Origin: Nostoc sp. RI_552
Lineage (GTDB): Bacteria; Cyanobacteriota; Cyanobacteriia; Cyanobacteriales; Nostocaceae
Assembly: GCA_016124525.1 (NCBI GenBank)
Contig: WGNO01000001.1
Coordinates: 62,001-126,000, forward strand
Direction of reading: 5' to 3'
Length of the DNA stretch: 64,000 bases
The position numbers and the translations under genes were made by a program. Shown in pieces: positions 15,770-24,613 of this stretch. Within the stretch, counting starts at the first letter, position 1, and every line of letters begins with the position of its first letter. A model generated the notes under the pieces. It had not been told where the DNA came from and did no database searches. It was given only the letters and a program-made list of their open reading frames with translations.

Positions 15770-17101
15770 ATGCTTTTATTGGGATTTTTTCTGGGTTTAG
15801 CGGTAGGTATTGGGTTTTGGATTTGGCAACAGGTTCAATTGAAACGTTACTTGGGGCGGGTTTTACAACCTTCAAGCTCTGGTTCCTCTCAGGTAATGCT
15901 ACCGCTAATGCCTCGCCTGCAGCGCGAAATAGCAACAGTAAAACAGCAGCGACAAGATTTGCAGCAGTCACTACAAACTTACCAAGACCTGCTGGATTTT
16001 GCTCCATTGGGATATTTGCAGGTAGATGAAGAAAATCAATTGCTGTGGTGTAATCAGCAAGCGCGAGAAATATTGTATTTGCAAAGATGGCAACCAGGGC
16101 AAGTACGCTTATTGCTAGAGTTGGTGAGGTCCTATGAACTTGATCAGTTAATTGAGCACACTCGTGATTGGCAGCAACCACAGACAAATGAGTGGGTATT
16201 TCATCCGTCTTGTGATAGTGCGGTACAGATACCAACTGTAAAATCCTTGACTTTGCGAGCATCAAGTTTGCCTTTACCTCATGGCCAAGTCGGGGTGTTT
16301 CTGGAAAATCGCCAACCTTTACTGGACGTGAATCAAGAACGCGATCGCTCTTTTTCTGATCTAGCCCACGAACTAAGAACGCCATTGACTTCTATTCGTC
16401 TAGTTGTGGAAACTTTACAAAACCGATTAGATCCACCCTTAGATCGTTGGGTGAATCGGTTGATGCAGGAAGTTGATCGGCTGATTAATTTAGTCCAAAG
16501 CTGGTTGGAACTGACGCAAATGGAAGCCAATCCAACTATGCAGCTGCATTCAGAAATTTTAGAGGTGCGATCGCTGATTGCATCAGTTTGGGAAACATTA
16601 GAACCATTAACCCAAAAGCAGCATTTACTTCTTGACTATTCTGGTCCAGAAAGTTTATGGATTAAAGCAGATCCCGCCCGTATTTACCAAGTTTTTCTCA
16701 ACTTGCTAGCTAACAGTATCAAATACAGTCCTCCTGGTACTTCGATCCAAATTCAAGCTAAAATTTTAGCTAAACAAGGTAATCATAGTAAAAGTAGCGA
16801 AGGTTCTGTTTTGGAAATAAATCTAATTGATTGTGGATTAGGCTTTTCTGAAACAGACTTGCCATACGTTTTCGAGCGATTTTACCGCGGAGATAAAGCG
16901 AGGACTCATTCGTCATTGCCTGAAAATAATTCTCTGGGGACCATAGTGGGGAATGGGTTAGGTTTGTCCATCGTTCGGCAAATTATTGTTGCCCACGGCG
17001 GTTCCATCAAAGCCATGAACCATCCCCAAACAGGAGGAGCCTGGATGCAGTTTCAACTTCCTGAAGTTATGGCAAACCGCCAAAGCCAGGATTATATTTA
17101 A
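15770..17101 (+). CDS. sphS: Phosphate sensor histidine kinase SphS (PhoR type)
   Basis: 443 residues. One N-terminal hydrophobic segment (MLLLGFFLGLAVGIGFWIW) anchors it in the membrane, a PAS-like region follows (about 75-180, DFAPLGYLQVDEENQLLWCN), then HisKA with the phospho-His in DLAHELRTPLTSIR (about residue 200) and HATPase_c with N-box ANSIKYSPPG, F-box YVFERFYRG and GNGLGLSIV. All kinase motifs are intact. The missing periplasmic domain is normal for SphS; its membrane region and PhoU are thought to relay Pst status. It lies between sphR and phoU in one operon. Confidence 0.92.
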   Translation: MLLLGFFLGLAVGIGFWIWQQVQLKRYLGRVLQPSSSGSSQVMLPLMPRLQREIATVKQQRQDLQQSLQTYQDLLDFAPLGYLQVDEENQLLWCNQQAREILYLQRWQPGQVRLLLELVRSYELDQLIEHTRDWQQPQTNEWVFHPSCDSAVQIPTVKSLTLRASSLPLPHGQVGVFLENRQPLLDVNQERDRSFSDLAHELRTPLTSIRLVVETLQNRLDPPLDRWVNRLMQEVDRLINLVQSWLELTQMEANPTMQLHSEILEVRSLIASVWETLEPLTQKQHLLLDYSGPESLWIKADPARIYQVFLNLLANSIKYSPPGTSIQIQAKILAKQGNHSKSSEGSVLEINLIDCGLGFSETDLPYVFERFYRGDKARTHSSLPENNSLGTIVGNGLGLSIVRQIIVAHGGSIKAMNHPQTGGAWMQFQLPEVMANRQSQDYI

Positions 17102-17129
17102 GAATATCTTCATCTTTGAGACCATAAGT

Positions 17130-17804
17130 GTGACAGCTGCCTTGTATGATCACAACTCCAACCCCAAAAATCCCCAGTTGGCACGTGCCATTAGGCGCTT
17201 AGAACGGGACGTATTACGTATGGGAGCTTTGGTAGAACAATCGTTTCGCCTGAGCCATCAGGCCCTATTTGCCCGTGATTTAATCGCAGCTGAGGAACTT
17301 CCGCGATTAGATCAAAAAATTGACCGTTTTTATCGACAAATAGAATCAGATTGTACGGCAATCATGACGTTGCAAACGCCTACAGCTCAAGATTTACGCT
17401 GCTTGAGTGCGTTTATGCAACTAGTACGAGACTTAGAGCGCATAGGCGATTATGCTGAGGATTTAGCTAATATTGCCATTAAAATTTTTCCTTATCCACC
17501 GCATCAATCTTTACCAGAGATTGAAAATATGTCTCACCATGCCCAAGCAATGTTAGCAACTAGCTTAAAGGCTTTAGCCGATTTGGATGAAGTTGGTGGA
17601 CGGGGCTTAAAGCATCTGGATGATGCTGTAGACAATGCCTATGATCGTGTTTATAACACTTTAGCCCAGCAACGGGATATCCCTGGAGTAGTGGAACCAA
17701 TTTTGCTCCTAGCACTGGCAATTCGTTGTTTGGAACGGATGGCAGATCATGCCACTAATATTGGACAAAGGGTGGCATACATTGTCACCGGACAACGTTT
17801 TTAA
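17130..17804 (+). CDS. phoU: Phosphate signalling complex protein PhoU (SphU)
   Basis: 224 residues, GTG start. Two PhoU repeats of three helices each are seen: RLERDVLRMGALVEQSF... with RDLERIGDYAEDLANI (about 105-120), and a second copy with RCLERMADHATNIGQRV near 202-218. The two E/DxxxD metal-binding motifs are intact. PhoU dampens the sensor kinase when phosphate is sufficient. It follows sphS by 28 bases, completing the sphR-sphS-phoU unit. No pst transporter genes are in the window. Confidence 0.93.
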   Translation: MTAALYDHNSNPKNPQLARAIRRLERDVLRMGALVEQSFRLSHQALFARDLIAAEELPRLDQKIDRFYRQIESDCTAIMTLQTPTAQDLRCLSAFMQLVRDLERIGDYAEDLANIAIKIFPYPPHQSLPEIENMSHHAQAMLATSLKALADLDEVGGRGLKHLDDAVDNAYDRVYNTLAQQRDIPGVVEPILLLALAIRCLERMADHATNIGQRVAYIVTGQRF

Positions 17805-18172
17805 TTAGGTCTGAGGGTTCAGGTATGGGAACATAACAGCAATGCAAGTAACAATACTTAGTGAGAAAAATTAAATTTTTCTACAAAAAATACAATAATT
17901 AAAATTTTGTTAACCAACATACAATTTACCCCACAATTACCTTTTCTTAAACTTGCTCAATTAAAGTAGTTCCAGACAAAAGAAAAATTTATGTTTTACA
18001 TGACTAGCTCCAGATTTTTAGGCGAAAGTACTGGGCGTTTAGCTAAAAGGTTTTGATTTCCACCATTTTGATACATTCACAAGTTGGGCAAAGTTTGGGT
18101 TTGTTGGTGAAACTTTGCCATTGGTTAGTTAACAGCAGAATTTAAATTTGTACTCTTACAAGTAATTGCATA
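17805..18172 (+). promoter_or_regulatory. Intergenic with candidate PHO-box repeats (17909-17953)
   Basis: 368 bases with no gene. At 17909-17953 four TTAACC-like units occur: GTTAACCA, then three at exact 11-base spacing (ATTTACCC, AATTACCT, CTTAAACT). The cyanobacterial PHO box is a set of imperfect YTTAACCW repeats with an 11-base period. Two units match at 7 of 8 and two only at 5 of 8, so the call is tentative. Position right after sphR-sphS-phoU and upstream of a Crp-type regulator and a porin makes SphR control worth testing. Confidence 0.4.
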
Positions 18173-18799
18173 ATGTCTACCACAAATCTCACCCCAAACT
18201 TATCCAATGTATCGAATGAACATAACGCCACTGGTGATTTACCACAAAGGTTATTTACCCGCAAAGAATTGATTCCACCTCGTAATGATGTGCTGTGGCG
18301 CATTGAACGCGGAGCAGTTCGTACCTTAACCTGGAACGAAGAGGGAATATTTGTTACTCTGGGCTACTGGGGTGCTGGTGATGTGATTGGCTATTCTTTA
18401 TCAAAAGTTCAACCCTACAACATTGAATGCTTGACAAGCGTAGAAGCAAGCATAATACCTTCTCACCTGTGGTACAGAGATATTGATGCTTTCTTGTCCC
18501 ATATTAAGCATTCAGAAGAGCTTTTAAGCATTGTACATATTAAACCCATGTCGCTACGTTTGGGGAAGTTTTTGCTGTGGCTAAGTGAAAAATTTGGACG
18601 GGATGTAGAACAAGGGAAGTTAGTTGATCTAAATATTACCCATCAGGAAATATCTGAAGTACTAAATACTACTCGTGTCACAGTGACACGTATGCTACAG
18701 CAGTTTGAAGAACAAGGAGCATTATTACGCTATAAGCGGAGAATTATTATTATTTCAACAAATAAATTAATCAAGGGCTACCATAGTATAAAAAAATAA
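18173..18799 (+). CDS. Crp/Fnr family transcriptional regulator
   Basis: 208 residues. The N-terminal part is a short cupin-like sensor (RIERGAVRTLTWNEEGIFVTLGYWGAGDVIGY, about 42-75) without an evident cAMP-binding signature and without Cys clusters for Fe-S, so the effector is unknown. The C-terminal HTH_Crp region contains LNITHQEISEVLNTTRVTVTRML, with VTVTR as the recognition helix (about 155-178). It is shorter than CRP/NtcA. ATG at 18173 is clear. The porin gene follows 124 bases downstream in the same direction, so it may regulate or be co-expressed with it. Confidence 0.87.
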   Translation: MSTTNLTPNLSNVSNEHNATGDLPQRLFTRKELIPPRNDVLWRIERGAVRTLTWNEEGIFVTLGYWGAGDVIGYSLSKVQPYNIECLTSVEASIIPSHLWYRDIDAFLSHIKHSEELLSIVHIKPMSLRLGKFLLWLSEKFGRDVEQGKLVDLNITHQEISEVLNTTRVTVTRMLQQFEEQGALLRYKRRIIIISTNKLIKGYHSIKK

Positions 18800-18923
18800 A
18801 AATTGACTTGTATTAGTTATCAAAACTTTGCTATCTTAATTACTGAAAGCTTAAGTGTATCACCTGAAAAAGCTGAAAGTTTTTTCATTGTTTCAATCGT
18901 TCGGTGTGAGTGAAATTAACAAG

Positions 18924-20501
18924 ATGACAAAACTACTTTGGAATGTTCTAAAGCTTAGTCCAGCCATTGCAGCCACATTCTTCGCTGCTAACAGTGCCCT
19001 AGCTATTGAAGTCAACGAACAAGTAAACAGCATTGCCCAGTTATCTCAACAGGCCAATAGCATCGGTCAAGTGACATCTGTTTCTCAGTTTTCTGATGTA
19101 CAACCAACAGACTGGGCTTTCCAAGCTTTACAGTCCTTAGTTGAACGTTACGGCTGTATCGCAGGTTATCCTAACTCTACCTACCGTGGTAATCGTGCTT
19201 TAAGTCGTTTTGAATTTGCGGCTGGTTTAAACGCTTGTTTAGACAGAGTTAATGAACTGATTGCTACAGCAACCGCAGACGTAATCACTAAAGAAGACTT
19301 AGCTACATTACAGCGCTTACAAGAAGAATTTTCTGCTGAATTAGCAACCCTGCGCGGTCGTGTAGACGCCTTGGAAGCTCGTACTGGGGAATTAGAAGCG
19401 AATCAGTTTTCTACTACCACCAAGTTAAAAGGTGAGGCTATATTTGCTCTAGCAGGCGCTTTTGGAGATGGGAAAGCAGGCAGTGGCGACCTACAAGACA
19501 ATATCTTTTTCGCTGATCGCGTTCGTTTGAGTTTAGAAAGCAGCTTCACTGGAAAAGACAAGCTGCAAGTCCGTTTGAATACTGGTAACATCACCCAGTT
19601 TGATACAGCCACAGGAACCAGAATGACCCGTTTAGGGTTTGCTACTGGTGGTAGTAACAACGTCGCAATTGATAAAGTTAACTACGCTTTCAACCTAAGT
19701 GATGCAGTACGCGTCCAAATAGATGCTGCCGGTGCAGAAGTTTATGAAAATGGGGTCGAAGTTTTCAACCCTGACTTCAAGAGTAGTGGTGGTGGTGCTC
19801 TTTCTCGCTACGGACGTTTCAGCCCCATCTATCGCCAAGGTGCCGGTGGTGCGGGTGTGACTGTGCTAGTTAATCCTAAAGGTGCCCTAAGTTTGACTGC
19901 AGCTTATTTGGCACCTAATGGTGCTAACAATCCAGAGGATAAAAATGGTATTTTTGATGGTAATAACGCCATCTTTGGTCAGGTCGCCTTCAAACCCAGC
20001 AAAGCTTTCAATATAGGCTTAACCTACGCTCGCACCTATCAAAGGGGTCGTACTGTAAGCCTTTTTGACAGTACGGGAAGTGCATTTGCTAACAGACCTT
20101 TTGGTAATGATGCAACTTCATCCAACAACTATGGTGTACAAGCCACCTTCAAACCTAGCTCCAAGCTAACAGTTGGTGGTTGGGCTGGCTACACTACAGC
20201 AGAATCTGAAATCAGTAATGCTGATGCAGATATTTTTTACTGGGGTGCTAGCTTAGGTATCAAAGACTTTGGTAGAGAAGGAAACTTGCTCGGTTTTATC
20301 TTCGGTCAACCCCCCAAAGTAACTGGTGGTTCTGTCAACTCTGAGCCTGACACCTCTTATCATTTAGAAGGCCTCTACAACGTGCGCCTGACTGACAATA
20401 TCGCCATCACCCCCGGTTTGTTAGTGATTCTCAACCCTGAGCACAATGACGATAACGACACCATTTATGTAGGTACTTTACGTACCACCTTCAAGTTCTA
20501 A
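18924..20501 (+). CDS. Iron-uptake porin with SLH domain (OprB type)
   Basis: 525 residues from ATG 18924; the frame is open from 18855, but the internal ATG starts a proper signal peptide (LSPAIAATFFAANSALA, cut near 30). An SLH domain follows (QFSDVQPTDWAFQALQSLVERYGCIAGYPNSTYRG, about 55-95), then a coiled-coil spacer (about 120-165, LRGRVDALEARTGELEANQ) and a carbohydrate-selective porin/OprB beta-barrel to the C-terminal Phe. This is the standard cyanobacterial outer-membrane porin layout: the SLH part binds peptidoglycan-linked polymer and the barrel conducts inorganic ions, including iron. A strong terminator follows. The upstream Crp-type gene may control it. Confidence 0.92.
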   Translation: MTKLLWNVLKLSPAIAATFFAANSALAIEVNEQVNSIAQLSQQANSIGQVTSVSQFSDVQPTDWAFQALQSLVERYGCIAGYPNSTYRGNRALSRFEFAAGLNACLDRVNELIATATADVITKEDLATLQRLQEEFSAELATLRGRVDALEARTGELEANQFSTTTKLKGEAIFALAGAFGDGKAGSGDLQDNIFFADRVRLSLESSFTGKDKLQVRLNTGNITQFDTATGTRMTRLGFATGGSNNVAIDKVNYAFNLSDAVRVQIDAAGAEVYENGVEVFNPDFKSSGGGALSRYGRFSPIYRQGAGGAGVTVLVNPKGALSLTAAYLAPNGANNPEDKNGIFDGNNAIFGQVAFKPSKAFNIGLTYARTYQRGRTVSLFDSTGSAFANRPFGNDATSSNNYGVQATFKPSSKLTVGGWAGYTTAESEISNADADIFYWGASLGIKDFGREGNLLGFIFGQPPKVTGGSVNSEPDTSYHLEGLYNVRLTDNIAITPGLLVILNPEHNDDNDTIYVGTLRTTFKF

Positions 20502-20529
20502 AATTAGTCTTTGCCAAGACATTAAATCA

Positions 20530-20553
20530 AAGCCCGCCTAAGAGCGGGCTTTT
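20530..20553 (+). terminator. Terminator after the porin gene
   Basis: AGCCCGC (20531-20537) pairs with GCGGGCT (20544-20550), followed by TTT. Flanking A and T runs make it functional in both directions, and it also ends just before the convergent zinc-ribbon gene. Confidence 0.85.
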
Positions 20554-20565
20554 CAGCAGAAATAG

Positions 20566-20826
20566 TTATGTGGGATGATAATCTTGTGAATTTTGTATAT
20601 CTAATGGTGGGCGATCGATACTCCACGCCCACCAAACATAACCACATTGGCAATTATAAAATTCCTGCCATTTCCGACGACGGTCTTGTGTAACTACAGG
20701 TGTTCGCCTATTAATCCAGACTTGTACAGCTTCCAGACTACTAGCGTGACAACTAGGACAACAGAACTGGTAAGCGTGAACCGCCTGAGTTGTCCATTTG
20801 GGCGGGATGGGAGCAAATGCGTCCAT
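20566..20826 (-). CDS. Small zinc-ribbon-like protein, 86 aa
   Basis: Four cysteines are arranged CPSC (near 24) and NCQCG (near 59), a plausible zinc ribbon. Trp-rich segments (YVWWAWSIDRPP) follow. No family name is recognised, though short proteins of this kind are common in cyanobacteria. It converges on the porin gene, and the shared hairpin at 20530-20553 separates them. ATG at 20826 is the only start. Function unknown; nucleic-acid or protein binding is the usual role of such ribbons. Confidence 0.7.
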   Translation of the reverse strand: MDAFAPIPPKWTTQAVHAYQFCCPSCHASSLEAVQVWINRRTPVVTQDRRRKWQEFYNCQCGYVWWAWSIDRPPLDIQNSQDYHPT

Positions 20827-20936
20827 TTAACAATTCTTAGTTTGTACTTAAGAACTTAACTTGTATTATCTCATTGACATGGTAATGGAACACATAATTC
20901 AACCTAGAGCTACACTGAGTAAAAATTGTGGATAAT

Positions 20937-20955
20937 AATTACGAATTACAAATTA
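20937..20955. repeat. Heptanucleotide (STRR) array before the DUF3318 gene
   Basis: AATTACG-type heptamers directly in front of the chosen ATG at 20961. Same family as 9632-9650 and 36865-36981. Confidence 0.6.
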
Positions 20956-20960
20956 TTACA

Positions 20961-21563
20961 ATGGAACCAAGGGTTGAAATTCGCCGTTTATTAGATATAA
21001 TTCCTGCTTCTAGTCGCATGACAACAAAAATTGTCAGTAAACCAGAACAGTCAAAAGTGATTGATGCTGCTTTTCCCCTACCTTGGAAGCGGGAGCGACC
21101 AATATATATTAATTTTGATTTGTGGTTTCGCTTGACAAAACCCCAACGCGATTTATTACTGTTGCAAAAAGTTAGCTGGTTAAATGGGGTGAAGTGGTTT
21201 AAACCTGATATTTATCAAGGTGTAGTTATGGTGGGGCTATTAGCGGGATTACTAGAATCAGCAGAAGCAGATGTGGTTGGTATCGCGGTAGCCGGAGCAT
21301 TAAGCGCCATGGCTTTAGTGCGGATTTGGCGAAATAATAAATCTTCTCAATTAGATTTAAACGCCGATTTAGCAGCGATACGCATAGCCCAACGCCGGGG
21401 TTACTTAGAAACCGAAGCCGCCGAGCACTTATTATTTGCTATTCAGGCCATAGCTAATATGGAAAAAAACTCAACTTTGGACTTTAACGAATTAATTCGT
21501 TGTCAAAATCTACAATCCATCGCCGGTTTATCAGTTGTAGCTGCACCAAAAAATTATCAATAG
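20961..21563 (+). CDS. DUF3318 family protein
   Basis: 200 residues from ATG 20961 (MEPRVEIRRLLDIIPASSRM). The frame is open from 20928, but the extra 11 codons lie in a heptamer repeat. The DUF3318 core is visible: PLPWKRERPIYINFDLWFRL (about 38-57), a membrane-like hairpin (YQGVVMVGLLAGLLESAEADVVGIAVAGALSAMALVRI, about 85-122), then AAIRIAQRRGYLETEAAEHLL. Cyanobacterium-specific, possibly thylakoid or cytoplasmic membrane associated; role unknown. It stands alone between two minus-strand genes. Confidence 0.87.
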   Translation: MEPRVEIRRLLDIIPASSRMTTKIVSKPEQSKVIDAAFPLPWKRERPIYINFDLWFRLTKPQRDLLLLQKVSWLNGVKWFKPDIYQGVVMVGLLAGLLESAEADVVGIAVAGALSAMALVRIWRNNKSSQLDLNADLAAIRIAQRRGYLETEAAEHLLFAIQAIANMEKNSTLDFNELIRCQNLQSIAGLSVVAAPKNYQ

Positions 21564-21597
21564 TAAAGTGGGTCAACCTAATTAAACATAAAAATTA

Positions 21598-23313
21598 CTA
21601 ACGACAGTGATAAAGTTCATACACATAGCCGTTAATTGCAGGTAAATTTTGTTTTTCTGCATCACATTTTTTCACTTCCTCAGCTATCGGAGCATGAAAA
21701 TTTACTAACCATAAATCAAAAGGTCGCCGTAACTGCTTTAAAGTATTTTCTAAAGCGGTAGTAGAAGTATTGGGGTCTTGGTCTTGATGGGCGAGCAGAA
21801 ATAAAGGAGAAGGATTAGATGAATTTTGCACTTTAAATTCCCTTGCTACTCCCATCATTTCCCCTATGTGTACATGAGTCATGTGGCTAGTAGCAATCAG
21901 TACTGCATCTGGGGATGTTTTTTGAATAAGTTGGACAAAAACATCAGGGCGGTAGTATTTTTGATAGCCAAGGTTACAAACAACTGTAACAGCACTCAAA
22001 AATCCCATCAGCCAAATTAGGCTTACAGCCTTTTTGCCAGTTATTCCCAATTTACTAATACTTTCATCATGCCAACAAACCGCCAGACTCGCCCCTAATA
22101 AAACTATGACTGCGGGAAAGTAAACAAAGTTGTAACGAGCCCCCCTTGTTAAATCAATGCCGAGAAAATAGGTAAAAATAAAGAACAATGCCATCGCTCC
22201 CACAACTAAACCAGCTACTACTTGAGTGATGAAGCGATTTTCCGGTTGTTGTAGTTGCATTTTCAAGCCACGAATAAGTATTGGTAGTGCCCAAATCAAG
22301 AAAATCAGCATCACCAACCCAGAAGCAATGACAATACTTAGCTGTGGTGCTTCCACTGGTAGTAAGTAAAGCATAGTGAGCCAGGCCGCAAAAGCTTGAA
22401 AAATTGGGCTAATCCAAGCAATTCCCACTCGTGGTTGCTGAATCCATTCGGTTAATTTACTACCATAGGTATTTTGTAAAAATACAGGTAACCACACTAA
22501 ACCCGCTACAAAAGTACCAGCAACAGCGACATATATACGCTGCCAAACACAAGAAAAGAAAATAGAAAATTTCGCCTTAGTTCGGCTTTGATGCCAAGCT
22601 AGAACAATGATGACCAATGCTTCTGTTAACAAAGTAAGAGCAAAGAAATAATGAGTAGCAATCCCAAAAGCATTAATTACTACCCAGTAAAGTACCAAAG
22701 AAACCGGTAATTGAGTTTCATTTTGAATGTGACGGACCACCATTACTAAACAAGCAAAGGAAGCAATCACCCATAAAATAGCTAAAGTATAATGACGGGC
22801 TTCTTGGGCGAGAAATATACCAAAAGGTGATACCGCCATCATAGCAGCAGCTAACTGACTCACCAGTGGAGAGCCAAAACCTAGCCAGCCTAAAGCATAG
22901 ATAGCTGGAATCGAGGCTGCGCCAAAAATAGCTGCAAGTGATCGCGCCCCCCATACAGAGACTAGACCTCCTGTTGTAGGAAATAATCCCATCCACCAAT
23001 GAGCTATGAAAAAGTAAAGCGGAGGATGGTTAGTTTCTTGACTCAAATGTTTCCATACCTCTTGGATATTGGCAGTTGCTTGTGGTTGGAGTGGCTGTAA
23101 TAAAATATCAGGTGCGATGGCTTGATCTAGAGGTACCGATAAAAAACTATTTCCCAGACTAAACACCAAGGTAGAAAACTCATCAGTCCAAGGTGGTTTT
23201 CCACTCAAATTAGCTAAACGTAAGCTCAGACCAATAATTAACCAAATCAGCAACAGTAAAGGATGAAACCAGCGAGTTGAAACAGTAGAGCGCCAATAAT
23301 TATATAAGTACAT
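21598..23313 (-). CDS. Glycosyltransferase family 39-type membrane protein
   Basis: 571 residues with about eleven hydrophobic segments. Near the N-terminus, after the first membrane helix, the first extracytoplasmic loop has the acidic motif PPWTDEFSTLVF (about 40-51) and NHPPLYFFIAHWWMG (about 94-108), as in ArnT/PMT-type GT39 enzymes that transfer sugars from polyprenyl-phosphate donors on the outer face of the membrane. The C-terminal 90 residues are soluble. Downstream in the same direction, by position, are a NodB deacetylase and a DPM1/GtrA protein, the latter a plausible maker of the lipid-linked sugar donor. Acceptor unknown. Confidence 0.85.
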   Translation of the reverse strand: MYLYNYWRSTVSTRWFHPLLLLIWLIIGLSLRLANLSGKPPWTDEFSTLVFSLGNSFLSVPLDQAIAPDILLQPLQPQATANIQEVWKHLSQETNHPPLYFFIAHWWMGLFPTTGGLVSVWGARSLAAIFGAASIPAIYALGWLGFGSPLVSQLAAAMMAVSPFGIFLAQEARHYTLAILWVIASFACLVMVVRHIQNETQLPVSLVLYWVVINAFGIATHYFFALTLLTEALVIIVLAWHQSRTKAKFSIFFSCVWQRIYVAVAGTFVAGLVWLPVFLQNTYGSKLTEWIQQPRVGIAWISPIFQAFAAWLTMLYLLPVEAPQLSIVIASGLVMLIFLIWALPILIRGLKMQLQQPENRFITQVVAGLVVGAMALFFIFTYFLGIDLTRGARYNFVYFPAVIVLLGASLAVCWHDESISKLGITGKKAVSLIWLMGFLSAVTVVCNLGYQKYYRPDVFVQLIQKTSPDAVLIATSHMTHVHIGEMMGVAREFKVQNSSNPSPLFLLAHQDQDPNTSTTALENTLKQLRRPFDLWLVNFHAPIAEEVKKCDAEKQNLPAINGYVYELYHCR

Positions 23314-23535
23314 ATGTTTTTACACAGAATTTTTCCTGGCTGAAGGTACAAAGCCAACTACCCCATAATTTTATTGATTGTGTAATCCCACATATTTTAC
23401 GGTAAAGTTGTGTTTCTATTTTTGTTTTCACTCCAGAACAAGCCAGTGGATGGTTTTGTTAATAGGAGATATTTCCATAATTGACCATAAATTCAAATTT
23501 TTGTGCCCAGACTGTTACCAATTCTGAGTGACAAT

Positions 23536-24372
23536 TTATCTTTTTAGACAGAGGTTTTTTGCTCTAACTATAGTTCCTCGATTTAATAACTCTGATATCG
23601 TCACAAATTCATACCCGAGGGGAGTGTAAGCACTCAAAATTTCTTCCACAACCTCGACGGTATTTTCGCGATTCGCATATACTCCTCCTCTGGCTACACC
23701 ATCTGAATCATGTAAAAGTATAATGGAACCATTATGAAAATTATGTTCAAATATATTCATCATTTCTGCTGTGGAATTACCACGCCAATCTTGTAAGTCA
23801 ACATCCCAAAAAATCATAGGTTTTTGCATTCGCCTTAAAACCTTAGTTACGAAAAGACCTGCTCGACCGAAAGGAGGTCTAAAATAAACATGACTTGAGT
23901 AGCCTAATTCATGAATTAAATTATCTGTTTCCGCAATTTCCCAATAAATTAAATCAGAAAACTTACTATTTAGATTGTTATGGTTCCAGGTATGGTTAGC
24001 TATTTCGTGACCTTGTTTTGCCAAATATTGGACAATTTGAGGATACTTTTGGCTGTGTTTGCCTAACACAAAAAATGTTCCTTTAGCTTCATAATTTAAA
24101 AGTGTTTCGGCAATTGCTATTGTATATACTGGATCCGGACCGTCGTCAAATGTCAATGCTAAAACTTTATCCGGACTGTTGACACAAAAGACTGACTCTC
24201 CAAAAAAAGCTGGAAGCAGGAACCTTTGTGGCCAAGCAAAGTTCAAAAAACAGTAAATCCCTACCACCATCAACAAAAAAGGTAATAAGGAAGAAAATTT
24301 AAGTTTTCCTTGCCCATTTGTGGCTAAACCCAAACAAAAAAATCGGGGATGAAATCGTTTAAGTAAATGCAC
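23536..24372 (-). CDS. Polysaccharide deacetylase (NodB/CE4 family)
   Basis: 278 residues, GTG start at 24372. An N-terminal membrane anchor (FSSLLPFLLMVVGIYCFLNFA, about 27-47) precedes the CE4 domain: motif 1 LTFDDGPDP (catalytic Asp and metal Asp, about 72-80), motif 2 HTWNHNN with the two metal His (about 125-131), motif 3 RPPFGRAG (about 167-174), and a late motif IILLHDSDG (about 213-221). All metal ligands are present, so it should be an active N-deacetylase acting on an extracytoplasmic N-acetylglucosamine-containing glycan. It is part of a three-gene glycan group on the same strand. Confidence 0.93.
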   Translation of the reverse strand: MHLLKRFHPRFFCLGLATNGQGKLKFSSLLPFLLMVVGIYCFLNFAWPQRFLLPAFFGESVFCVNSPDKVLALTFDDGPDPVYTIAIAETLLNYEAKGTFFVLGKHSQKYPQIVQYLAKQGHEIANHTWNHNNLNSKFSDLIYWEIAETDNLIHELGYSSHVYFRPPFGRAGLFVTKVLRRMQKPMIFWDVDLQDWRGNSTAEMMNIFEHNFHNGSIILLHDSDGVARGGVYANRENTVEVVEEILSAYTPLGYEFVTISELLNRGTIVRAKNLCLKR

Positions 24373-24613
24373 TGTTACGGTTAAATATTATGTATATTTA
24401 TTTACTAAAATATTAAACCGTAATAGTATAACACATTACTGGTAACTTTGTATATATTTTGTATATATTTAGACTTCTTACAGTTCCATTAGACAGAGAC
24501 GTTAAACCCTAGATTGTTTAATTTCTTCTTCTCAATGCCTGAGCATACAATAAAGAAAAAAGAAAGTTAGGTATTGAACCTCAGAATTTGTAATGGACAG
24601 AAGGCGGGATTTA

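Noticed and set aside
15741..16385. 214-codon minus-strand frame opposite sphS
   Set aside because: Lies wholly within the well-supported histidine kinase gene and has no recognisable domain.
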